From positions 806,001-870,000 of the forward strand of contig CM031562.1 in NCBI GenBank assembly GCA_018466975.1: a stretch of DNA of 64,000 nucleotides, read 5' to 3'. Made by a program: the position numbers and the translations under genes. Positions 1 to 9,884 of the stretch are shown here, piece by piece. This DNA comes from Sparassis latifolia. Lineage: Eukaryota > Basidiomycota > Agaricomycetes > Polyporales > Sparassidaceae. The notes under the pieces were generated by a model that searched no databases, was not told the origin of the DNA, and saw only the letters and a list, made by a program, of their open reading frames with translations. Within the stretch, counting starts at the first letter, position 1, and every line of letters starts with the position of its first letter.

Positions 1-3000
1 GTCGCCGTACTCTTACTGCTAGCAGCCCTCCCTTTAAGCTTGGGCTTGGACTTGGGCTTCGCCTTGGATTTCGACTTGGATTTCGACTTGGATTTCGACT
101 TGGTCTTGGGAGCGTCGTCGTCGGTATCTATCGCGTCCTCTTCTTCAGATGCAGTTTCCTCCGCAGAGGACTCCTCGTAAGCGGACGACGCGGACGTGGT
201 GGCGATTTTGGAGCGTTTACCGCCCGCCGTCTTCTTGACAACGCGCTTCGGCTTGTCGTCTTCCTCGTCATCAGGGTTGAAATCGTCGTCCGAAGCCGCC
301 TGCTCTTCGTCGTCAGACAGTACGATGGCGACTTTCTTCGTGGCTCGCCGCTTCCGAGGTCTCGGCATGTCTGAGTCCTCGTCCGCTTCAGTGATTTCGG
401 GAGTAGACGAGGCAGCCGGGCTTGAGGCCACCATCGAGGACTTGCGTGAGGACGCTGCGCTCGAGCTTGCTGCGGAGAGCTTGCGTTTAGGAGGGATCGG
501 GATGACCACTTCCATGATCATACCTGTGCGTGGGCTCTTCGAGGGAGCATCAGCGGAAGGCGCAGGCTCCGCGGTAAGCTCAGGCTTCGCAGCAGGCTTC
601 TTCTTCGTCTCTGTACCTGTTGCTTCAGCGGCATCGCGGTAAGTCTTGCCCTTCAGCCTCTTGGTCGGCACAAAGAAGTTGGATTCATCCTCATCTATTT
701 GTGAGATTAGCAAAGACCGGAAAAAGCTCATTGCGAACGAGTACAAACCGAGCTTCCGTCCTTCTTTGATAGCATCCATTACTTGAGTTGCCCCTTCGTC
801 TCTCAGACGGTCGACCTGACCACGGAGAGAAGACAGGATGGCGTCCAGCCGTGCGTTGAAGTACCTGCCGTCGGCAGCGGGGAAGCTTCCTGCGCCAGCG
901 AAAGCCTCGAGGTTTGCAAGATACACACTTGAGTGGAAGAGGTTAGAAGCGACAACGACAATATCGGCCTCCTGCACCTGCTCTATCGTAAGCGGGTTCA
1001 AGTTCGTCGCCGTCGAGAGCACGATGACCTTGAACCGCTTCCCTGTGAACTTCTTCACCTCCGACGCCCACTGGCGCGTAAGGTGGGGCGGGACGATCAC
1101 GAGCGTCGCCTTCACGGGAATCTTGCCCTTCATGTCTTTGACTTTGCGGAACTCCCTGTCGACGTCCTTGGACGCGGAGTCGATGAGCCCGAGCGTGATG
1201 GCGGTCTTGCCGTACCCGACCTCGTCCGCGAGCACGCCGCCGCGGATGTGCACTGGGCGCTGGGCGCGACCTTCCGCTCGCCAGCCGAGCGGCTCGAGGA
1301 TCGCTTCCGAAATCTCCTCTTCGATGAAGGGAGGGGCGTCGACGTCCTCTTGCTGCAGCATCCACGTCAGCGAGCGAAGCTGTTCAGGGCGCAGCGGAAT
1401 TCTGAAGCTCGGCGGCTGAGCATGCTCCGGGTCCCGTCGGTTACTCGACAGCTTGAATTTCGGGAGCTGGATCTTGGCTGCGGGAGTGAAGTCCGTGTTG
1501 AGCCGCCACGAGACAGAGATGCTCTCCGTGCGACCGGCCGTCGGGAGACGCGACATCGCGCGGTGCATCAGCGACGTAATGTTCACGCCAATGCGCACGA
1601 TGCCGACGCCGTTCTCCTCAAGCTTCAGCTGCGTGACGAAAGGCGCGGGGCGACCTTTGAGGCTGCGCTCGTACTGGCCAGCCTGAACGGTATCCTCGAT
1701 GGCCTTGATCTTCTTCTGGACCTTCGTCCAGCGGATCGCAGGCTGCAACGGCGCGCAGCGTTCGCAGGTCGCGTGATTACCCTCGAGCGACACGTCCCGC
1801 CAGTTGTTGAACTGGTCGCCTACGTTACGGATGCGCTCGATGAGCCAGGCGAGCGCCTTGAACGTGACGCGCTCGTGAACTTTATCGACCTCCTTCCACG
1901 TCCCACGCGGCCATTCGGGGCCGGCTTGCTCGCCGAGCGGGACACGGCAAACGAGGAGCGCGCTGGCGCTGCCGCAGGCATCGTTGGATACACTAATCTC
2001 GAGGTTGTCTCCGGGGACGGCGAAGATCGCATCGTGGCCAGTGCCGGGCTGTGAATCGTACAGTCAGCGGGGAATGGAAAAGTCGTAGAATACACATACC
2101 GTCAACGACACCGCAGAAGACTTCGTCCACCCATACGGGATATGACAGTGTACCTTCTCCACCTCAGCACTGTCCGACTGCCGCCACTTCGAGTCGAGCT
2201 GGCAAATAATCGGACGCGTCTCGCCATACTCGTACCGCCGCTTACTGATCGAGAACACGAAACTGTCGTCGGCCGGGTCTCCACAACGTGTAGGGTCCAG
2301 GAGGAAGAATATCGGCGGCAGGCTGGGGTCCTGCCCGGTCTTCGTGTGCAGGGCAGAATTCGCGGTGCCACACTTGTCCAGGAGTGTATATGTGCCTGAG
2401 ATATCGAGGTCAAACTGGCCAACGTTGTCCTCGGGGACGGTGACCGTGAGTATTGAATTCACCATCTTCTCCTTAAACTCCTTGCCCTGCAGCCCCAGTT
2501 TGGCCTCCCACGCCGGAACGAGGTCGCTACCCTTAATCGTGAGCGGCACCGAGATGGTGTACGGCAGGGCAAACTCCCATGTACCCTCGAACAAGCCATT
2601 GGTACACACGAAGCGGCCCACTGGGAGTGCGAGCACCTTGCGGAGCTCCGAGTTCGCAGACTCGCGCTCCTCGGGGCGCGCAAAGAGGCGCCACTCAGGG
2701 CGCTGGGGGTACAGCTGCAGCTCGAGGTACGATGCCGGTGACTGGTACGTCGCGACCCATATCTCCTGGCGCTTCGGCTCGACGAAGCGCAACTCGTGCG
2801 CGGTAGCTCGCAGAACGGCCGCGCACCAGCCCGCCCAGCGCTTCGCCGGCACGCTTGCGCCCGCGGCGTCCTTGAGCTCGTCGAGAAGCGTCTGCGTGAC
2901 GTGTGCGACGGAGAGTGACATAGGGAGCATCGCCTTGAGCTGCTGTGCGAACGCGGAAGGGGACAGACGCGGGTGCGCGACGACGTCGATTGGCGTGAAG

Positions 3001-5017
3001 TTGTGTTCCGGCCGCCCGCCGCACTTGACGCAGGATGAGGCGCCGCAGTCGCGGCAGAGGTTCAGGGGACGATCCGTGATGTCCTTGCGGCCTTCGCACT
3101 CGCACAGCCGCGCGCTCTGCTCTGCGCTGGCAAGCAGGCGTGCGAGAGCGATCTCCGCGGTCGACGAGAGGTCGAGCGGCTGCTCAGTCAGCTGGTCTTC
3201 GCCCGAGACGTGGTCCTCCACTTCGACAATGGACGCTGAGGAAGGCCTGTCCACCTCCATCACATCATCCTGCACGCTCGCGGCGTCCACGTCCATGAGG
3301 TTCTCGTGCTTCTCCTCGTACGTAGCCGAGTCACTGCCCTCCTTGAGCAGCTTCCTGCCCACGATCAGTGCGGCCATGATGCACGCGCCCACGACAGTGG
3401 TAGACATAGCGTTCCCGGCCAGATCAGCAAGCTGATCCTCCGTCTCGCGCGTCAGGAGCAGCTCGTCAATGGGGAGACCTTGCATGGACAGCGCCTCGAG
3501 ACCGACCATTGGCCCACCGCGATTTGTGATGTAGGGAATCATGGACGGGGTGAGACAGGGGCATATTCCAACCTTGTTTGATCCAATTGTGCGGTCGACA
3601 TTTTGAGATAAGTTCCAAACTTGCCTGCAGCACAAAAACAATATAAGAATACATGTCCGCAAGGTATACATGAGTGAACAACGTACGTCTTGTAAGATGG
3701 GTCGACGCCCTTCACGGCCGAACGAAGGATACTGATATCCATCAAGTCCCAGACTCGCTCGACCTGGCCAACAGCCCAGTCGTTCCAAGCAAAGTCGGGC
3801 ATCTTACAAAAACCACCTACGGAAAATGGTCAGTTGGTAGACTTCGAGAATCGGTAACGAGAATTCACCTTCGTCCCAGTTAGTGAGCGGGCGCTTCCCA
3901 CCCAATTCTTCCTCGAGCCTGGCCCGCTGATGACGGGACTCGCATCGCCCCCAGTCCGTCCTGCCCGTCCTCCTATCAACACCATTGAAGCTCTCTGATA
4001 CAAGCTTCTCCCGTGCCTGGTAAATGCGGGGGTCGTCTGACGGGAGAAGGAACGCGTCGAGCGTCGACGACGCGGGCCTCTTGAGCTTTCCGATCCAGTC
4101 CTTCCACTGGCTAGGCATGCGCGAGTGCTGCTGATCGACAGCGAGGAGGTATACGCGCGTGCGAGTGTGCGGGATATAGAAGTTCTTGGTGTCGACGCGC
4201 AGGTGCTCAGCGGAATAGCCCTTCTTCTCGAAGTACTGCACGACGCGGCCCCATGGCGCACCGCAGACATTCTCGAGTATGACGAGGGGTGGCCTATGGT
4301 TCGTGACCCAGGACATCATACCGCGGAAGGTGCGACCGGACTCGCCGTTGGCGTCAATGTCCTGCTTCTCGTTGTTCAGGTTCGAGTAATCGACGCAGGA
4401 CGTGCCTGCTATCAAGATGTCGACATCTCCTGGAACAGGCGCGAGCGCACCGTAAGCAGTGGTGCTGAAAGAGAGTCAGGTTACTTCAGAGCAAAGATAA
4501 TGCAGCAGACGTACGCGTGACTGTCGCCCAGCTCACAAACATCACGGAAGAGGAGCGGCGGCTGGAAGTTGCGCTCGATATACGCCTGCTTGAAAGGCTC
4601 GATCTCGCACGAAAACACGTGTTCAAACTCGAGATGCACGTCGTAGTGCTCGAGGATGGAGCGTCTGATGAGGTCGAGAGCGAGAAGGGGTGACTCGGTG
4701 CCCGAGCACATGGTCGCGATGCGCATCTTGCGGCCTTCGAGATGCTGCGCGACGGTCTTTATCTCTGGAACACGACCTACGAGGTCAGAGAAGATGGCGG
4801 GAATTCGATGGATGGGCGGGAGGTCGGACGAGTCGGGAGCGGCGCCCTTTGATGTTTCAGCGACCATCTCGACGTCGGACGACACTGCAGCGGGCTCGTC
4901 CTCGCTGGCAGTTTCCTCATTTTTGGCCTGCTTTTTGTGGGTACTCTTGCCACCGAAGAAAGAGGTGATGGATTTCTGCCCCTTGCTGGAAGACGCTTTG
5001 GCTTGACCTCTGGGCAT
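1..5017 (-). CDS. DNMT5: DNMT5-like cytosine-5 DNA methyltransferase with RING and SNF2 regions (3' partial)
   Basis: The product should methylate cytosine in DNA; DNMT5 enzymes are ATP-dependent maintenance methyltransferases. Exons read 5017-4515, 4464-3869, 3816-3687, 3624-2100 and 2048 to the window edge, about 1600 residues so far. In order I see an N-terminal basic/acidic tail with QKSITSFF (residues 14-21, PIP-box-like), SAM motif CSGTESPLLALDL, catalytic-loop GTSCVDYSNLN (Cys nucleophile), VILENV, HTRTRVYLLAVD and motif-X-like GNAMSTTVVGA. Next comes a Cys-rich RING-like segment (CRDCGASSCVKCGG), then SNF2 motifs EQLRSLTWMLQQE, Walker A GGVLADEVGYGKT and VIVPPHLTRQW. The MTase-RING-SNF2 order is diagnostic of DNMT5 rather than DNMT1 or Rad8. 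I see no chromodomain before the MTase. A long Lys/Ser/acidic low-complexity insert follows SNF2 motif Ia, and the helicase C-terminal half lies outside the window. Expression may be S-phase linked (ACGCGT upstream). Confidence 0.9.
66..101. repeat. 12-bp tandem repeat inside the DNMT5 SNF2 insert
   Basis: Three copies of GGATTTCGACTT on the plus strand encode alternating Lys-Ser on the minus strand. They sit in the basic low-complexity insert of the DNMT5-like protein. Confidence 0.8.
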
Positions 5018-5130
5018 AGCTGCAGACGGTCGAAGTTGGGAGAGAAAGAATACGCGACGCGTCCGGCTGGCCCGCTTAAATAGTCACGCTCACGATCAGT
5101 CACTCGTGACTGTGACGTGACTGTCCTGAA
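5018..5130 (-). promoter_or_regulatory. DNMT5 upstream region with ACGCGT and TGACG/GTGAC repeats
   Basis: ACGCGT lies at 5057-5062, 40-45 bp before the DNMT5 start codon. It matches the core of the yeast MluI cell-cycle box. Just upstream are several TGAC/GTCA half-sites (about 5085-5122, including GTGACTGTGACGTGAC). Regulatory function is inferred from motif identity and position only. Confidence 0.35.
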
Positions 5131-5463
5131 TTAGGGAATTTGAGCGTGGCCATTTTTCGACAAATCCCTGTAATTTTTGAGCAAAATCGGGAATTCAGGG
5201 CCACAGCGGAAAAATAGCCTTGGCCAAACTGCCCATTCGCACGAAAAGGGTCACGACTTAAAAGAGCTCACGGCCAACTGCGCACACGATACCAGTATCT
5301 TACGGGCCACTCGCTCAAGCTGGGAGGGAATACAGGCTTCAAGATTTTATAAATTTTAGTAGATTAGATTTACAGCTCCCCTCTTGCTCGGAGTCGTCCT
5401 TCAAGGTGCGTATTTTGTTCTAGCGCCCGTAGTAGTGATATCGAGCGTCATATAGCGCCTGTG
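5131..5463. other. intergenic region between divergent DNMT5 and PAP2 genes
   Basis: No open reading frame with gene-like structure is visible. An AT-rich stretch near 5345-5375 could contain core-promoter sequence for the PAP2 gene, but no clean motif was seen. Confidence 0.4.
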
Positions 5464-6754
5464 ATGGCTTCGCAGCTCGCCAACCTACAGAGGAGATTTA
5501 GACAGGTTTTCGGAGACGATGCCTTCGCCTGGTTTGATCGCTCCTACGTTGTAGACCGGTAAGATTTTTTCCCTTCGTGGGTCCAGACATATAATTCGAC
5601 TGTATGCTGCTTCAGGACTGTCGCCACGGCGGCATGGTTCGTCGCATGGCTCATCTCAGAGCTTCCACCATACGAGCGCGACTTCCACCGCAGCGACCCG
5701 ACTATCGACTTCAAGCACAGACACAACCAGTGCGCTCATCCACCTGACCGCCGCCGCTTCCTAATGCGGCCCCTGCAGTTTGACCATCGCATTCAATTTG
5801 CAGGATCAGCGGTAGCCTCAACTGGACCGTCTCGCTTTTCGTGCCGCTCGCAGTGGCTGGAGCAATAGGATGCTTCAGGCGGTCAGCCCTGGAAATTCAT
5901 CACAGCTCCCTCGCTCTTTACGCCGCAAGGTCTGTAATCTTTGCTCTCTTTTCAAGTCTCTCATACTGACATCTATTTGTCGATAGAGGGACAACCTCTA
6001 TAACAACGGAATTCTTGAAAAATCGTGTCGGTCGGTATCGCTGATTTTTTCCCCTTCCGATAGCCGTCATTAACGCGACACATTGCTGCTCAGGCCGCCT
6101 CCGTCCCGATTTTCTCTCGCGCTGCGACTGGGACAAGGAGATTAAAGCTTGCACAGGGTACGTTGCGTCCATATTGCATTCCATCTTCCTGTAGTCATAT
6201 CATCGTCACATCTCTCTTCTAGGAAAGTCGAGACCGTGCTCGACGGCCGCAGATCCTTCCCCTCAGGCCACTCTTCGACAGCGTTCACCGGGATGACATT
6301 CCTGTCTCTGTATCTCGCAGGCATGACAGGTGCGTGGTGTTTGAGCGAGCCCGCACGCGCGCGGTCGCTCCTCGCCAGCCGCACCGCTAGGCTGGCACTC
6401 TCCCTCGCTCCCTTGGTCTTTGCGACCTGGGTAGCAATCTCGCGGGTGGAAGACTACGTGCGTCCATGGGCTTCTCGCTACGCTGATACTTTTATGCTGA
6501 CCATGCAGCTGCAGCGACACCACATAGAAGACGTGATCGTCGGTGGTCTGATCGGTGCGATTTCCGCCACCGTGTGCTACCTCATCTACTGGCCGAACCC
6601 CTTCGCACCATATGCCGTGCGGACCGTCCGTGCCCCCCGTGCCCCTCGCGCACGCATGGTGTACACGGACGACGCAGACCCGCGTGACAGGTACGACTAC
6701 GAGCTCGCGGGCATGGAGCACGCGAACGGGGCCCCACTAGCAGACGCAGTGTAA
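5464..6754 (+). CDS. PAP2-family lipid phosphate phosphatase (membrane)
   Basis: This is a type-2 phosphatidic-acid phosphatase, predicted to dephosphorylate phosphatidate, diacylglycerol pyrophosphate or related lipid phosphates in an internal membrane. Seven exons: 5464-5558, 5616-5729, 5804-5929, 5987-6030, 6094-6157, 6223-6457 and 6515-6754. They sum to 918 nt, 305 residues, in frame. All three PAP2 signatures are rebuilt across splice junctions: KNRVGRLRPDF, PSGHSS, and SRVEDYRHHIEDV. The last is split by an intron ending at 6514, and choosing that AG over the one 6 bp earlier gives the canonical SR(x5)H(x3)D spacing. Hydrophobic stretches fit about six membrane segments, for example ATAAWFVAWLI and VSLFVPLAVAGAI. 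DPP1/LPP-like subfamilies cannot be told apart here. It converges with the CID gene, only 93 bp from its stop. Confidence 0.9.
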
Positions 6755-6847
6755 ACCGAACGAGATGTGTTGCAATACTGTTAATTCTACTGACGACTGA
6801 GAGACTGAATCACTAACTCGAATGGATGATGATGCTATCGTGCTATG

Positions 6848-9611
6848 CTATGCTACTTCTGACGCGTCGTGCCGAACAAACACCCACTTGTCCCCGATCC
6901 GCTGCATCCGCCCCACACCGCCCACACCGCCCACGGCCCCGCCCTCGCCAGAAGAGTCCGGTGAGCCCTGCACGGGCAGATCGCTAGCATTCTCATTCGG
7001 CGGTTCCCTGCTCTGCTCGTCGCCTGCGCCCGCGCCAGACCAGCCAGCGCCAATGCCATACTCGCCTCCGTAAGCTGAGTCCACAGGGTAAGCCCGTTCC
7101 GTGTATTCCGCGTCTCGGCCATTGCCGTACCCGTGGCCCCCACGTCCTCCCCCTCTTATCCCACCGCCGCGCCAGGCCGCACCGGTTTGCGCCTGGTATG
7201 ACGCCCCCCAGGAGTTATTCTTCTGGCCGGCCCACTGGCTCGCCTGCTGCTGCTGCTGCTGCTGTTGTTGTTGTTGTGTACCGAACTGACTAGCTACAGC
7301 GAGCCCCATGAACCCGCCAGACATCACGAACTGCATCAGCTCCGCCTGCGTGGGGAGGTACCCGTGCGTCACCGCCCACGCGTTGCCCAGCGCCTCCCAC
7401 GAATGCGCCTCCGACGGGTCGAACGCTGCCACGTCGAACGCTTCGAGCCCCTTCTCCGCTGGCGCGCCTTCTGCGCTTGCTCCAGGCGCAGGCGCAGGGG
7501 CGGGATCCGTCAGTGACTCTGCGCCTTGTGGAGCATCGGAGCCTCCGGATGTGTGATCTACTGTAGATATTGCGTTTGGCGCTGGTTTGGGCACTGGCGG
7601 CGACTGGTGTCTCGCCACCAGTGCTGGAGCTGCAGGTGCAGCTTGTGTATCTGCGGCCGGGCGCGAGGGCGACGCCGCTCTGAGATCGCGTCCGAACTCG
7701 TCTTTGCCAGTGTCGGGCGCCCGCGAGGGTCCTGCCGCATTTGTAGTAGTAAAGGTCGAGTCCCTGGTAGGATACTGCGATGCGGAAGGGCGGCTGGGTG
7801 GGCTGTATGGCTTTACGTCTCTGCGTCCGCCGTATCTATTAGGTGGACTGCGAGAGCGGCTGCGCCGTCCTCTGGGTGGGGGGTCCCCTTCCCGGTCTCG
7901 GGGTCTGTCTCTGTAGTGATCGTAGCCGCCACGACCGCGACCGCGAAACCCACCGCGAAACCCACCGCGGAAGCTGCCTCTAACGCCGCCTCTGAAGTCG
8001 CGGCGGTCGTTGTAGTAATCATCGCGATTTCTGTCACGCTCTGGGGCGCCGTACCTGTCATGATTGGACTCTCTACGACCGGAACCGTTATGATCATCTC
8101 GATTCGGTGTACGCTGCGAGGGCCCTCCGACAGGAGACACTACAGGAACAGCATTTGATGAGGATGATGGGACTAATGACACGGGTAATGGTAGGGGCTG
8201 CGTAGGCACTCCACTTCCCAATTTCGCTGCCTGCGTTAAATGTTGGAACAGCGAGAGCTGATTCGCATCCAGCACAGGCGTGGCGGCTGTGTTTGGTGTT
8301 GTTTGGCTGCCATACGATGAGCAATAGAAACCAAAATTATTCGACCGACTAACTCACCCGTTGGTACCGGCCACTGCGTTCGCAGCTTGACTCAAAAGCG
8401 CGAGTAGTGTCGATTGGACTGAACTGGGATCAGTCGCTCCCCCTTGAAGCACCGATGCCTGCGGCGGTGTGGCGGACGTCGAAGGAGTAGGATGATTATT
8501 GTGCGGATCTCCAGCCGCGGTTGTGATCGCTTTGGGTTCTGACACACAAACTAGGTTTCAGTTCACATTCTCACATTTTCTCGTCGTGGCGGGCAACCAA
8601 AAGAATGGGATTACGCGAATGGGAGATATACTTAGCGAACACAAATCGACAATGATAGGCACCTTTTTCCGCTGCTCCCTTCAGTAACTTCGTCAGACGA
8701 GCTAGTACATCCGCAGGGAACGTATTCGACTTGATCCAGATATCAAGGATTTTCTTGGTTTTATCCTGTGGATCCACGGACAGAAGTAAAGTTAGGACAC
8801 ATAGCTACGTTCACCCGGAAAGAGAAAAACTGGGCTGTCCGTGGTATCGCACGACGGTCATGTGATGGAAGGTCAGCAGCGTTATTGCGACGCGTAGGTC
8901 GTCACGGTGCACGAGATGCTACAAAACAAGTGACCAGGTTATAGACCAGAACTACACGCGAATTGGCTGGAACATCAGTTAGGAAGATCTGCAGCCCTGA
9001 GGTAGCCATACATCATTGCAGTTTGAATCCAAGGTGGGCCACTGCCTGGTCAAAATCAAAGACACCACAGGCGAACAAAAAGCCACTCGGTCCGGAGCAC
9101 ATCAGTAGTAGGGACACTGCACTAAAACTAACCTTCGATTCGCTCCCGGAAGATACCATATCGTTGAACAGGCCATCCAAGATACCTTCCATCTTCAACA
9201 GGAATGTGGCACAGTTGCCCTGCTCGGCGTTGACGTCCCCCGTAAGGCCTTGCTTGGTCACCTGGTGACGTGCGGCGCGCGCTAACGCGTCAAAAGTATA
9301 TAGGCTGGAGACTTTGCAGGACGTCGATAGAGACTTGTGGGTGCGATAAAGAATTGACACCAGTTGCGTGTCATTCTGTTCCAAACATGCGACAAGGTTC
9401 AGTGCCACGCGTCTCGAGCCACGAAAGGGCCACGTACCTGCATACACTTCAAGGCGATGTCGGTCAAAGTCACCATTTTCGACGCAGAGATCCGCTTTGC
9501 TCGCACAACATCCTTAAGTGTGGATTCAAACGTCTGCAGGTGCGAAAACATGAGTGATGCACTGCAATCAGAAAGAGATTCAGGTCGTTGTATTACCTCA
9601 ACAGACGCCAT
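6848..9611 (-). CDS. CTD-interacting-domain (CID) RNA-processing protein, Nrd1/Seb1-like, with RGG/RS tail
   Basis: The CID should bind the phosphorylated C-terminal tail of RNA polymerase II in the nucleus and couple transcription to 3'-end processing or termination. Exons 9611-9438, 9375-9133, 8765-8663, 8538-8358 and 8306-6848 sum to 2160 nt (719 aa). The CID spans the first three exons: FESTLKDVVRAKRISASK, LVSILYRTHKS, SLYTFDALARAA, LKMEGILDGLFND and KKILDIWIKSNTFPADVLARL. After it come an Arg/Gly and RS-rich region (FRGGFRGGFRGRGRGG, RRSRSRSPP), an 11-Gln run, and a conserved-looking motif WEALGNAWAVTHGYLPTQ. Nrd1 and Seb1 carry an RRM after the CID; none is recognisable here. A second in-frame ATG at 9551 is an alternative start. 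The 367-bp intron 8766-9132 is long for this genome. Confidence 0.8.
7244..7276. repeat. CAG/CAA polyglutamine repeat in the CID protein
   Basis: Eleven consecutive Gln codons (four CAA then seven CAG, minus strand) encode a polyQ run in the C-terminal half of the CID protein. The CAG block is a likely site of length variation between strains. Confidence 0.9.
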
Positions 9612-9884
9612 AACACATGAATTTGCGACTATTAAATACTGGAGTGGCCGTCGTTGTCGTCGTTGAGGCCGTCTTCGGGTGTGGGTGAAGCATACAAAGG
9701 AGGTTGTTTGGATCTGTTGTGGTGGTCCGTGCGCTACAAAAGTTCTCACTTACGTAATACACTCTCCTTCATCCAAACGTCCATGAAGTGCAAGCAGTAT
9801 GTAAGTCAATTGCCAGTTCCATAGTACCGTATCATCGTAGCAAGGAAGAGAAGGAGAGAACACCTGAGTATGTGGAACAGCTAA

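Noticed and set aside
933..2054. 373-aa plus-strand reading frame
   Set aside because: It is antisense to the SNF2 part of DNMT5, where the minus strand has clear motifs. Its Arg/Leu-rich text is a GC-bias shadow.
2344..3435. 363-aa plus-strand reading frame
   Set aside because: Antisense shadow of the DNMT5 middle exon; Ser/Ala-rich text without any domain.
9548..9611. 35-bp intron after MASVE in the CID gene
   Set aside because: Shorter than any other intron here; the sequence is open and reads through in frame.
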